NCBI RefSeq assembly: GCF_011388215.1
Contig: NZ_CP049989.1
Location: forward strand, 2,976,001 to 3,040,000
Origin: Hydrogenophaga crocea
Lineage (GTDB): Bacteria > Pseudomonadota > Gammaproteobacteria > Burkholderiales > Burkholderiaceae_C
Reading direction: 5' to 3'
Length of the DNA stretch: 64,000 nucleotides
In this document: one piece after another, positions 1 to 8,179 of the stretch
How the letters are laid out: every line of letters starts with the position of its first letter
Position numbering within the stretch: the first letter of the stretch is position 1
The notes under the pieces: model-generated
Told to the model about the DNA's origin: nothing
Seen by the model: only the letters and a program-made list of their open reading frames with translations
Database searches by the model: none
Position numbers and translations under genes: made by a program

Positions 1-62
1 CCGACAGCGACTTTGTCACCGGGCAGGTGATCGTCGTCGATGGCGGATCGGTCACGCACTGA
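1..62 (+). CDS. 3' end of a short-chain dehydrogenase/reductase (partial)
   Basis: Only the last 19 codons are in the window, in the frame starting at base 3 and ending in TGA at 60-62. They read FVTGQVIVVDGGSVTH, the typical C-terminal TGQ-x3-VDGG strand and turn of classical NAD(P)-dependent short-chain dehydrogenases. The stop lies 8 bases before the aldehyde dehydrogenase start, so the two are probably co-transcribed in an aromatic catabolic operon. Substrate unknown. Confidence 0.75.
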   Translation, partial: DSDFVTGQVIVVDGGSVTH

Positions 63-70
63 GAGCGCCC

Positions 71-1537
71 ATGAACCTCAGCGCGGAACTCTTGATCAAC
101 GGCCGGTGGACGGCGGCCAGCCAAGGCGCCAGCGCGCCCAGCCTGGACCCGGCCGACGGCCGCGACATCGGCCGCTTCAGCGCGGCGACGCGAGCGGACG
201 CCGAGGCGGCCATCGCGGCCGCACGCGCCGCCTTTGAGAAGCCCTCGTGGGCCCAGTCGCCGCGGCTGCGACAGAACGTCATGAACGAATGGGCAGATCG
301 GCTCACGCGCAAGGCCGAGGAACTGGCCCAGCTGCTGACGCGGGAGAACGGCAAGGTCGTGGCCCAGTCGCGCGGCGAAGTGATGGGCGCCATCTCCGAG
401 ATTCGCTACTACGCGGGCCTCTCCCGGCACCTTCCGGGCCATGTGCTCGAGGTGGAGCCGGGGGTGTTCTCCACGATGCTCAAGGAGCCCGCCGGCGTCG
501 CCGGCATCATCGTCCCGTGGAACGCGCCGGTGATCCTGCTGATCCGCTCCATCACCCCCGCGCTGGCCGCGGGCTGTACCTGCGTGGTCAAGCCGGCGCC
601 GCAGGCCGCGCTCATCACGGCGGCGGTGATCCGGGAGCTGAGCGAGGTGGCCGGCTTGCCACCCGGTGTCGTGAACCTGTTGAGCGAGACGGGCCATGAG
701 GTGGCGCAGTGGCTCACCACCTCGCCGGAAGTGGACGTGATCAGCTTCACCGGCTCCAACCTGACGGGGCAGCGCATCATGGCCGCCGCCGCACCCACGA
801 TGAAGAAACTGTCGCTCGAACTGGGCGGCAAGTCCTGCTGCCTGGTGTTCGAAGACGCCGATGTCGAACGCATCGCGCCGCAATTGGCCACGGCGGCGAC
901 GGTCATCTCCGGCCAGCAATGCACGGCCGCTCGCCGGGTGTTGGTACATGCCTCGCGCTACGAGGCCATGAAGCAAGCGCTCGCAGCAGCCCTGGCCAGC
1001 ATCCAGGTGGGGCCGGGCAGCGCCCCGGGGTCACAGATGGGGCCTCTGATCGACCCGGGCACCGCCGAGCGGGTACAGCGCCGCATCGAGCAGGCCATGG
1101 ACGACGCCGATGAAGTGATCCTGCGTGGCCAGCGCTTGGGCGGCCCGCTGCTGCAGGGAGGGTTTGTGTCGCCGACCCTAGTGGCGCATCGCGACACCAG
1201 CGCTTCGTTTGTGCAGGACGAGGTCTTCGGCCCTCTGGTCGTGCTGGAAAAGTTCGAGACCGAGCCCGAAGCGGTGGCCCGGGCCAACCACAGCGATTTC
1301 GGCCTGTCTGCCAGTGTCTGGACCGAACAAGGCGCGCGTGCCTGGCGGATCGCGCGCGCGCTGCGCAACGGCACGGTCTGGATCAACGACCACAACAAGC
1401 TGTTCGCCGAAGCCGAAACCGGGGGCTACCGCCGCAGCGGCCTGGGACGACTTCACGGCGCCGACGCGCTGATCGACTTCACAGAAATCAAGCACATCTA
1501 CCAAAGCGTGGGCGTGCTTGAGTCCCTCAAGGGTTGA
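71..1537 (+). CDS. NAD(P)-dependent aldehyde dehydrogenase
   Basis: A 488-residue member of the aldehyde dehydrogenase superfamily, which oxidises an aldehyde to the carboxylic acid with NAD(P). The catalytic glutamate (E250, in LELGGKS) and catalytic cysteine (C284, in SGQQCTAARR) are present with the usual spacing of about 34 residues. The SFTGS nucleotide-binding turn and the EVFGPL motif are also visible, and length is normal for the family. It follows an SDR and precedes a VanA-like Rieske oxygenase, so an aromatic or methoxyaromatic aldehyde such as a vanillin-type compound is a reasonable substrate guess; the sequence does not prove it. Confidence 0.93.
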   Translation: MNLSAELLINGRWTAASQGASAPSLDPADGRDIGRFSAATRADAEAAIAAARAAFEKPSWAQSPRLRQNVMNEWADRLTRKAEELAQLLTRENGKVVAQSRGEVMGAISEIRYYAGLSRHLPGHVLEVEPGVFSTMLKEPAGVAGIIVPWNAPVILLIRSITPALAAGCTCVVKPAPQAALITAAVIRELSEVAGLPPGVVNLLSETGHEVAQWLTTSPEVDVISFTGSNLTGQRIMAAAAPTMKKLSLELGGKSCCLVFEDADVERIAPQLATAATVISGQQCTAARRVLVHASRYEAMKQALAAALASIQVGPGSAPGSQMGPLIDPGTAERVQRRIEQAMDDADEVILRGQRLGGPLLQGGFVSPTLVAHRDTSASFVQDEVFGPLVVLEKFETEPEAVARANHSDFGLSASVWTEQGARAWRIARALRNGTVWINDHNKLFAEAETGGYRRSGLGRLHGADALIDFTEIKHIYQSVGVLESLKG

Positions 1538-1585
1538 ACCCACGAAACCGCCCCACCTTGGAAAACCAATAGGAGAGACCGACTT

Positions 1586-2620
1586 ATGTTTCCGAAAAAC
1601 ACTTGGTATGTGGGCGCGACGCCCAACGAGATCGATGGCAAGCCTCTCGGCCGCAAAATCTGCGGCGAGTCCATCGTGTTCTTCCGGGGACCCGACAACA
1701 CGGTGGCAGCCGTTGAGGATTTCTGCCCGCACCGCGGCGCGCCGCTCTCACTGGGCAAGGTCGACAACGGCAAACTGGTTTGTGGCTACCACGGCCTAGA
1801 GATGGGCTGCGACGGCAAGACCGTCGCGATGCCCTGCCAGCGGGTCGGCGGCTTTCCTGCCGTGCGGACCTACCCCGTGGTGGAGCGCTACGGCTTCATC
1901 TGGGTCTGGCCCGGCGATGCCAAGGAGGCCGACCCGGCCAAGATCCACCACCTGGCCTGGGCCGATGACCCGGCCTGGTCCTACTGCGGCGGTCTGTACC
2001 ACGTCAAATGCGACTACCGGCTCATGATCGACAACCTCATGGACCTGACGCACGAGACCTATCTGCACCCGACCAGCATCGGCCAGAAGGAAATTGACGA
2101 GACACCGCCCAAGACGCGGCTGGACGGCAACTGCGCCATCACCGAACGCTACATGGAAGGCATCATGCCCCCGCCGTTCTGGCAGGCCGGCCTGCGGGGC
2201 AACCACCTGGCTGACGACGTGCCCGTGGACCGTTGGCAGATCTGCCGCTTCTATCCGCCCAGCCACGTGCTGATCGATGTGGGCGTGGCGCACGCGGGCC
2301 ACGGTGGCTTCCACGCGGACCCCAAGATCAAGGCGTCCAGCACGGTCATCGACTTCATTACGCCGGAAACCGAGTCCTCGACCTGGTACTTCTGGGGCAT
2401 GGCAAGGAACTTCAACGCGCAGGATCAGGCCCTGAGCGAGCAAATCCGCTCCAGCCTGAGCAAGGTGTTCTCCGAAGACCTCCAGATGCTGGAGATGCAA
2501 CAGCAGAACCTGGAGCGCAACGAAGGACGCAAGCTCTTGAGTCTGAACATCGATGGCGGCGGCGTGCAAGCCCGCCGCATCATCGATCAGATGCTGGCCG
2601 CTGAAAAGGCCGCGGCCTGA
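1586..2620 (+). CDS. Rieske non-heme iron oxygenase, VanA (vanillate O-demethylase)-like
   Basis: A 344-residue oxygenase. The N-terminal Rieske 2Fe-2S ligands are C-P-H-R-G near residues 47-51 and C-G-Y-H-G near 66-70. The mononuclear iron site is in the D-N-L-M-D-L-T-H-E-x3-L-H stretch near residues 150-161, giving the two histidines of the 2-His-1-carboxylate triad. Length and the MFPKNTWYVG opening match the VanA/toluenesulfonate-demethylase subgroup, which usually demethylates methoxyaromatic acids. The start is preceded by AGGAGAG. The electron-transfer partner is not adjacent; the VanB-like reductase at 11299-12270 is the obvious candidate. Exact substrate unknown. Confidence 0.9.
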   Translation: MFPKNTWYVGATPNEIDGKPLGRKICGESIVFFRGPDNTVAAVEDFCPHRGAPLSLGKVDNGKLVCGYHGLEMGCDGKTVAMPCQRVGGFPAVRTYPVVERYGFIWVWPGDAKEADPAKIHHLAWADDPAWSYCGGLYHVKCDYRLMIDNLMDLTHETYLHPTSIGQKEIDETPPKTRLDGNCAITERYMEGIMPPPFWQAGLRGNHLADDVPVDRWQICRFYPPSHVLIDVGVAHAGHGGFHADPKIKASSTVIDFITPETESSTWYFWGMARNFNAQDQALSEQIRSSLSKVFSEDLQMLEMQQQNLERNEGRKLLSLNIDGGGVQARRIIDQMLAAEKAAA

Positions 2621-2654
2621 GGCCCCAGAAACCACGGATACAGGAGACAAACCG

Positions 2655-3842
2655 ATGAACACACGCCGGCTGGTTCTGACGCGAGGTGCTGCCCTGATCG
2701 GCGCCGCTTCCACGGGTCTGGTGCTGCCCTCTTGGGCGCAAGCACAAGGCAGCAAGCTGAGGGTGGGCCTGATGCTGCCGTTCACGGGCACCTTTGCCCA
2801 ACCCGGCATCGCCATCGAAAACGGCTTCCGACTGGCCTTGGCGCAAAACGGCGACAAGCTCGGTGGTCGCGAGATCGAGTTCTTCAAGGTGGACGACGAG
2901 TCCAACCCCGCCAAGGGCGTCGAGAACGCCACCCGCCTGGTGCAGCGCGACAAGGTCGACGTGCTGGTCGGCACCGTGCACTCGGGTGTGCAGATGGGCA
3001 TTCACAAAGTGGCGCGCGAATCGGGCGTGCTCAACCTGATCCCCAACGCCGGCGTGCACATCGCCACGCGCGCGCAATGTGCGCCCAACGTGTTCCGCAC
3101 CTCCTTCACGAACGCCCAACCCACCCTGGCCCTGGGCAAAGCCATGGTGGAGAAGGGCCACAAGAAGGCGGTGTGGATCACCTGGAGCTATGCCGCGGGC
3201 GACGAGGCCTTCGAAGGCTTCGAGCAGAGCTACAAGGCCGCTGGCGGCGAGATCGTCAAGAAGCTGGCCCTTCCCTTCCCCAACGTGGAATTCCAGGCCC
3301 TGCTCACCGAGATCGCGTCCATCAAGCCCGACGCCGTGGCCTGCTTCTTCGCCGGCGGCGGCGCCGCCAAATTCCTGCGCGACTACCACGCCGCGGGCTT
3401 GAGCAAGAGCATCCCGCTCTATGGTTCGGGCTTCCTCACCGAAGGCGTGCTCGACGCCGCCGGTGACGCGGCCAATGGCGTACTCACCACGCTCCACTAC
3501 AGCGACTCCCTGGACACGCCGCGCAACAAACAGTTCCGCCTGGAATACGCCAAGGCCTTCAAGCTGCAGCCCGACGTGTACGCCGTGCAGGGCTACGACG
3601 CCGGCCTGCTGCTGGTCAAGGGCGCCAACGCGGTCAAGGGCGACATCAACAACAAGCAGGCACTGTACGCCGCCCTGCGCAGTGCGGAGATCGACAGCCC
3701 GCGCGGCAAGTGGAAGATGAGCCCGTCGCACAACCCGATCCAGGACATCTACCTGCGCCGCGTGGAAAACCGCGAGAACAAGGTGATCGGCATCGCCGGC
3801 AAGGCCATCGCCGACCCGGCCACCGGTTGCCGCATGGCCTGA
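2655..3842 (+). CDS. ABC transporter periplasmic substrate-binding protein, LivJ/LivK family
   Basis: A 395-residue type I periplasmic binding protein (Peripla_BP_6). The start chosen has an AGGAGA ribosome site and a signal-like N-terminus with arginines at 4-5, a hydrophobic stretch, and a WAQAQ cleavage region near residue 32. The mature start LRVGLMLPFTGTFA is characteristic of the branched-chain amino acid / aromatic acid receptor family. It leads the permease and ATPase genes livHMGF and follows a Rieske oxygenase, so the imported solute is more likely an aromatic acid than leucine; that is inferred from context. A GC-rich hairpin separates it from livH. Confidence 0.92.
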   Translation: MNTRRLVLTRGAALIGAASTGLVLPSWAQAQGSKLRVGLMLPFTGTFAQPGIAIENGFRLALAQNGDKLGGREIEFFKVDDESNPAKGVENATRLVQRDKVDVLVGTVHSGVQMGIHKVARESGVLNLIPNAGVHIATRAQCAPNVFRTSFTNAQPTLALGKAMVEKGHKKAVWITWSYAAGDEAFEGFEQSYKAAGGEIVKKLALPFPNVEFQALLTEIASIKPDAVACFFAGGGAAKFLRDYHAAGLSKSIPLYGSGFLTEGVLDAAGDAANGVLTTLHYSDSLDTPRNKQFRLEYAKAFKLQPDVYAVQGYDAGLLLVKGANAVKGDINNKQALYAALRSAEIDSPRGKWKMSPSHNPIQDIYLRRVENRENKVIGIAGKAIADPATGCRMA

Positions 3843-3863
3843 TCCTTGCGCCATGCTTTCTGC

Positions 3864-3890
3864 AAGCCGGCGCCCTAGCGGCGCCGGCTT
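3864..3890 (+). promoter_or_regulatory. Intercistronic hairpin between receptor and permease genes
   Basis: An 11-bp perfect stem, AAGCCGGCGCC / GGCGCCGGCTT, with a 5-nt loop and no T-tract. Such hairpins after binding-protein genes usually stabilise the upstream mRNA or attenuate read-through, so that receptor is made in excess of permease. Confidence 0.55.
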
Positions 3891-3910
3891 GACGTCGGCT
3901 TGCTGAAACG

Positions 3911-4774
3911 ATGGACTTCGCCAATTTCCTCATCCAGCTGCTCAACAGCGTCCAGTACGGCCTGCTGTTGTTCATGCTGGCCGCCGGCCTCACGCTGATC
4001 TTCGGGATCATGGGCGTGGTCAACCTCGCGCACGGCAGCTTCTACATGATCGGTGCCTACCTCGCGTGGTACTTCACGTCGCTGCTCGGCAGCCTCACGC
4101 TGGCCATCGTGCTCGGTACGCTGCTCGCGGTGGCCTTCGGCTGGTTGCTGGAGTGGTTGCTGTTTCGCCACTTCTACCACCGCGACCACCTCGACCAGGT
4201 GCTGCTCACCTTCGGCCTGATCTACATCTTCGAAGAGATGCGCTCCATCTTCTGGGGCGACGACGTGCACGCCGTGCAAGTGCCCGAGCTGCTGAACTGG
4301 TCGATCCCGCTCACCGACACGCTGTCCTACCCGGTCTACCGGCTGGTCATGTCGGCCGTGTGCATCGTGCTCGCCATCGGCCTGTACCTGCTCATCAGCA
4401 AGACGCGCCTGGGCATGAAGATCCGCGCCGGCGCCTTCAACCGCGACATGACCGAATCGCTCGGCGTGAACATCCGCCTGATCCACGGCGTGGTGTTCGC
4501 GCTCGGCGTGGGCCTGGCCGCCATCGCTGGCGTGATCGCCTCGCCCATCGCCAGCGTGTACCCGGGCATGGGCAGCTCGGTGCTCATCATGTGCTTCGTG
4601 GTCGTGGTCATTGGCGGCATCGGCTCGGTGCGCGGTGCGCTCGTGGCCGCCCTGCTGGTGGGGCTGGTGGACACCTTCGGCAAGGTGCTCGTGCCGCAGA
4701 TTGCGGGCATGGCGGTCTACATGCTGATGGCGCTCGTGCTGCTCTACAAACCCGAAGGCCTGTTCAAACAATGA
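3911..4774 (+). CDS. livH: ABC transporter permease, LivH family
   Basis: A 287-residue hydrophobic inner-membrane protein, the first of two permeases of the Liv-type importer. Landmarks include the N-terminal LLNSVQYGLLLFMLAAGLTL segment, the NLAHG motif near residue 38, and the conserved G-G-I-G-S-V-R-G loop near residue 240 that contacts the ATPases. About eight membrane spans are apparent. It overlaps livM by 4 bases (ATGA), which implies translational coupling. Imports whatever the upstream receptor binds. Confidence 0.93.
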   Translation: MDFANFLIQLLNSVQYGLLLFMLAAGLTLIFGIMGVVNLAHGSFYMIGAYLAWYFTSLLGSLTLAIVLGTLLAVAFGWLLEWLLFRHFYHRDHLDQVLLTFGLIYIFEEMRSIFWGDDVHAVQVPELLNWSIPLTDTLSYPVYRLVMSAVCIVLAIGLYLLISKTRLGMKIRAGAFNRDMTESLGVNIRLIHGVVFALGVGLAAIAGVIASPIASVYPGMGSSVLIMCFVVVVIGGIGSVRGALVAALLVGLVDTFGKVLVPQIAGMAVYMLMALVLLYKPEGLFKQ

Positions 4775-5754
4775 GCACCGCCAAAGCCCAACTCGAAAAA
4801 CTGCCGCGCAGCATCCAGTTCGTGCTCGCGCTGGGCGCCATCGCGCTCGCGGCCTTTCCGCTGCTGCCCATTGCGGGCAGCGACTTCTACCTCGGCATGC
4901 TGTCGCAGATGATGATCCTGGCCATCTTTGCGATGAGCCTCGATCTGCTGCAAGGTGTGAGCGGACTCGTGTCGCTGGGGCACGCGGCCTTCTTCGGCCT
5001 GGCGGGCTACGCGCTGGCTTTCATGACGCCGGCCGATGCACCGATCGCACTGTGGTGGTCGCTTCCGGCGGCCGCGCTGGCCGCGGGTCTGGCCGCGCTG
5101 ATCATCGGCTTCTTCGTCGTCCGCACGCACGGCATCTACTTCATCATGGTCACCATGGCCTTCGCGCAGATGGTGTTCTTCCTGTTCTTCGACAACAAGG
5201 CGCTCGGCGGCTCCGACGGCATCTACGTGAACTTCCGCCCCGACGCCACGGCGCTCGGCATCGACCTCGAGAGCAAGACCGTCTTCTATTACTTCACGCT
5301 CGTGGTGCTGATCGGCCTGTACTTCGCGCTGCGCCGCCTGCTGTTCTCGCCCTTCGGCCGTGTGCTCGCGGGCATCCGCGTGAACGAGCACCGCATGCGC
5401 GCCGTGGGCTATGGCACCTTCGGCTACAAGCTCACGGCCTTCACGCTGGCGGGCGCACTGGCGGGCGTGGCCGGCTACCTGTGGGCCGCGCAGACCGGCT
5501 TCGTGAACCCCGAGCTCATGGGTTTCCACATGAGCGCGCACGCGATCATGATGGTCATCCTCGGCGGCATGGGCAACTTCGCCGGCGCCATCGTCGGCGC
5601 GTTCGCGTTCGAGTACGTCATGCACCTGTTCAAGGACATGACCAAGCACTGGCAACTGCTCATGGGTGGCTTCATCGTGCTGGTGGTCATCGTTGCGCCG
5701 CGCGGTCTGCTTGGATTGATCGACCGCTACAGCAAGCGCGGAGGCAAGGCATGA
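4771..5754 (+). CDS. livM: ABC transporter permease, LivM family
   Basis: A 327-residue inner-membrane permease. It has the conserved GVSGLVSLGHAAFFGLAGYA segment near residues 62-81 and the G-G-M-G-N-F-A-G ATPase-contact loop near residue 265. The start is the ATG overlapping the livH stop by 4 bases; its own stop overlaps livG in the same way. It pairs with LivH to form the transmembrane channel. Confidence 0.93.
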   Translation: MSTAKAQLEKLPRSIQFVLALGAIALAAFPLLPIAGSDFYLGMLSQMMILAIFAMSLDLLQGVSGLVSLGHAAFFGLAGYALAFMTPADAPIALWWSLPAAALAAGLAALIIGFFVVRTHGIYFIMVTMAFAQMVFFLFFDNKALGGSDGIYVNFRPDATALGIDLESKTVFYYFTLVVLIGLYFALRRLLFSPFGRVLAGIRVNEHRMRAVGYGTFGYKLTAFTLAGALAGVAGYLWAAQTGFVNPELMGFHMSAHAIMMVILGGMGNFAGAIVGAFAFEYVMHLFKDMTKHWQLLMGGFIVLVVIVAPRGLLGLIDRYSKRGGKA

Positions 5755-6512
5755 GCGACCTGCAGCTTTCCGCGAAGAACCTGGTCAAGCGCTTCGGCGG
5801 CCTCGCCGCCGTCAACGATGTGTCGGTCGATCTGCACCGCGGCCGCATCCACGCGGTCATCGGCCCCAACGGTGCGGGCAAGTCCACGCTGACCAACCTG
5901 CTCTCGGGCGACCTGCCGCCCACCAGCGGGCAGATCGCGCTCAACGGGCAGGGCATCCACGGCAAATCGCCCGAGCGCATCTCGCGCCAGGGCCTGGGCC
6001 GCAGCTACCAGAAGACCAACATCTTCCTGCCCTTCACCGTGTGGGACAACGTGCGCCTGGCCGCGCAATCGCGCGAGCGCCACGCGCCCTTCAACCCGCT
6101 GCACTGGTTCAGCGCGGCGTCGAAGCTGGCCGACGTGAACCGCCGCTGCGAACGCGCGCTGGAACTCGCGGGCCTCACCGCACGCGCCCACACCGTGGCC
6201 GCCGCCACCAGCCACGGCGAACAACGCCAACTCGAAATCGCCATGACGCTGGCCACCGAACCCACGGTGCTGCTGCTCGACGAGCCGTTGGCCGGCATGG
6301 GCGCGGCGGAAGCCGAATCGATGGTGGCATTGCTGCAGCGCCTGAAGGCCGAACACGCCGTGATGCTGGTGGAGCACGACATGGACGCCGTGTTCGCGCT
6401 GGCCGACGTGCTGACCGTGATGGTCAACGGCCAGGTGATCGCCAGCGGCACGCCGCAACAGATCCGAAACGACGAAGGCGTGCAGGCCGCCTACCTGGGC
6501 GAGGAACACTGA
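5751..6512 (+). CDS. livG: ABC transporter ATP-binding protein, LivG family
   Basis: A 253-residue ATPase that powers the importer. Walker A is GPNGAGKST near residues 38-46; the signature is the variant SHGEQRQLE rather than LSGGQ, as is usual in LivG; Walker B is VLLLDEP, followed by the switch histidine in LVEHDMD. Start overlaps the livM stop by 4 bases and the gene ends overlapping livF by one base. Works as a heterodimer with LivF at the inner face of the membrane. Confidence 0.94.
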   Translation: MSDLQLSAKNLVKRFGGLAAVNDVSVDLHRGRIHAVIGPNGAGKSTLTNLLSGDLPPTSGQIALNGQGIHGKSPERISRQGLGRSYQKTNIFLPFTVWDNVRLAAQSRERHAPFNPLHWFSAASKLADVNRRCERALELAGLTARAHTVAAATSHGEQRQLEIAMTLATEPTVLLLDEPLAGMGAAEAESMVALLQRLKAEHAVMLVEHDMDAVFALADVLTVMVNGQVIASGTPQQIRNDEGVQAAYLGEEH

Positions 6513-7222
6513 TGAGCGCCATCATCGAAGCCAGCGGCCTGCACACGCACTACGGCCAGAGCCACATCCTGCGCGGTGTCGATTTCACTGTCGGCCCGGC
6601 GCAGACCATCGGCCTCATGGGCCGCAACGGCATGGGCAAGACCACGCTGCTCAAGTCGCTCATGGGCCTGGTCAAACCCAGCGGCGGCACGGTGCAGGTG
6701 AAGGGCCGCAACATGACCGGCGCCTCGCCTTACAACGTGGCGCGCCAGGGCATTGCCTACGTGCCCGAAGGCCGCGGCATCTTTGGCAACCTGAGCGTGA
6801 AGGAAAACCTGGTGATGGCCGCGCGGCCCGGCACCCAAGGCCAGCGCGAATGGACTTATGAGCGCGTGCTCGACACCTTCCCGCGCCTGGCCGAACGCCT
6901 GGGCCACGGCGGCCAGCAGTTGAGCGGCGGCGAGCAGCAGATGCTCACCATCGGCCGTGCGCTGATGACCAACCCCGACCTGTTGATCCTCGACGAGGCC
7001 ACCGAAGGCCTGGCCCCGCTGATCGCGCGCGAGATCTGGCGCATCTGCGGCCTGATCCGCGAGAGCGGCATCAGCAGCGTGATCGTGGACAAGAACTGGA
7101 AGCACGTCACGCAGATCACCGATCGCAACGTGATTCTGGTGAAGGGTGAGGTGGTGTTCGAGGGGGCCACAAAGGAACTGCTCGCGCAGCCAGGCCTGCT
7201 GGAGCAGCACCTGGGGGTCTGA
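6512..7222 (+). CDS. livF: ABC transporter ATP-binding protein, LivF family
   Basis: A 236-residue second ATPase of the importer. Walker A is GRNGMGKTT near residues 36-44, signature LSGGEQQ, and Walker B LLILDEATEGLAP. The switch histidine normally found after Walker B appears as the VDKNWKH context, that is VDK-N rather than VEHD/VEQ, an oddity also seen in some LivF proteins. The ATG overlaps the livG stop (TGATG). Last gene of the operon, convergent with the IclR gene. Confidence 0.93.
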   Translation: MSAIIEASGLHTHYGQSHILRGVDFTVGPAQTIGLMGRNGMGKTTLLKSLMGLVKPSGGTVQVKGRNMTGASPYNVARQGIAYVPEGRGIFGNLSVKENLVMAARPGTQGQREWTYERVLDTFPRLAERLGHGGQQLSGGEQQMLTIGRALMTNPDLLILDEATEGLAPLIAREIWRICGLIRESGISSVIVDKNWKHVTQITDRNVILVKGEVVFEGATKELLAQPGLLEQHLGV

Positions 7223-7232
7223 CCCCAGAGCT

Positions 7233-7253
7233 GGCGCCGCCTCGGCCGGCGCC
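7233..7253. terminator. Possible bidirectional hairpin between livF and the IclR gene
   Basis: Stem GGCGCCG / CGGCGCC with a 7-nt loop sits in the 37-base gap between two convergent genes. There is no T-tract on either side, so intrinsic termination is plausible but weakly supported. Confidence 0.35.
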
Positions 7254-7259
7254 CAGGCG

Positions 7260-8039
7260 CTAACGCTGCCCCAAGGCCTGCGAGAGTTTGCGGGCCTCTT
7301 CCTTGAGCACGAACACGATGGCGCGCACGCGCTCCTCGTCCACGCGCACGCCGGGGCCGAACACCGCCAGCGACCCCTTCACCTGGCCGTCGCCGCCAAA
7401 GTAGGGCACGGCCATGGCCACGGCGCCCTTGATGAGTTCGTCGCGGCTGATCTCGTAGCCCTGCTCGCGGATGGTCCGCAAGCGGTCGAGGTAGGCCACG
7501 AGATCGGCGTCGCGCGCGCCCTCGCCGCCAAGGTAGGCCTCGGGTGAGGCCACGTGCGCCAGGATCACGCGGCCGCTGGCGCCCAGGGTCACGTCGGTGC
7601 TGTAGCCCACGCCGCGCTTGAAACTCAGCGGCTGCGCGCTGGGCAGCTCGGCCACGCAGGTGCGCATGGCGCCCTGGTGGACCAGCAGCGACACGGTCTC
7701 GCCCGTGGCCTCCCACAGGCGGCGCATCATGGGCTGCGCCACAGTGGCGATGTCCAGGCCCGCGCTCCATACGTGCGCCAGGTTTGCCACCGACGGGCCC
7801 AGCTCGAAGCGCTGCGGCTCGCCCGAGGACACGATGAAACCCTTGTGCTCCAGCGTGCGCAGCAGGCGGTACAGCGTGGGGCGGCTCAGGTCCACGCGCT
7901 TGACCAGTTCGCCCGCCGTCAGGCGATGGTCGGTGGCCGTGAAGGCCATCAGGATCTCCAGCGCCCTGTCCACGGCTCGGACACTGTCCCCCAGTTTTTC
8001 AGCTTTTTCGCTTTTTTCGCTTTCTTCGATGCTGTTCAT
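7260..8039 (-). CDS. IclR-family transcriptional regulator
   Basis: A 259-residue regulator. The N-terminal winged helix (about residues 18-80: VRAVDRALEILMAF, then LTAGELVKRVDLSRPTLYRLL) is followed by the IclR effector domain. The start chosen is the ATG of MNSIEESEKSEK; an upstream in-frame extension would run into the divergent promoter. It is transcribed away from the Rieske operon at 8180 with 140 bases between, so it is likely the regulator of that operon and perhaps of the Liv cluster. IclR proteins can repress or activate; which applies here cannot be told. Confidence 0.9.
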   Translation of the reverse strand: MNSIEESEKSEKAEKLGDSVRAVDRALEILMAFTATDHRLTAGELVKRVDLSRPTLYRLLRTLEHKGFIVSSGEPQRFELGPSVANLAHVWSAGLDIATVAQPMMRRLWEATGETVSLLVHQGAMRTCVAELPSAQPLSFKRGVGYSTDVTLGASGRVILAHVASPEAYLGGEGARDADLVAYLDRLRTIREQGYEISRDELIKGAVAMAVPYFGGDGQVKGSLAVFGPGVRVDEERVRAIVFVLKEEARKLSQALGQR

Positions 8040-8111
8040 AGTCTGCTGACGGTTGTGTTCCCACGATGGTAGCTCAGCATTGTCCGCAGAGCGAACACAT
8101 AAATCAAATAC

Positions 8112-8139
8112 TTGACAAGGCATCACTTGTCCGTAAAAT
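8112..8139 (+). promoter_or_regulatory. Sigma-70 type promoter for the Rieske oxygenase operon
   Basis: TTGACA (8112-8117), a 16-base spacer and TAAAAT (8134-8139) lie about 40 bases before the oxygenase start. A near-palindrome TTGT-GG-ACAA follows at about 8155-8164 and could be part of a regulator site. The strong -35 suggests control by repression, perhaps by the divergent IclR protein. Confidence 0.6.
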
Positions 8140-8179
8140 GGACTCAAGAATCATCTTGTGGACAAATGGAGATACCCCG

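Noticed and set aside
2580..3854. A 424-codon frame antisense to the Liv receptor gene
   Set aside because: Shadow of a clear periplasmic binding protein gene.
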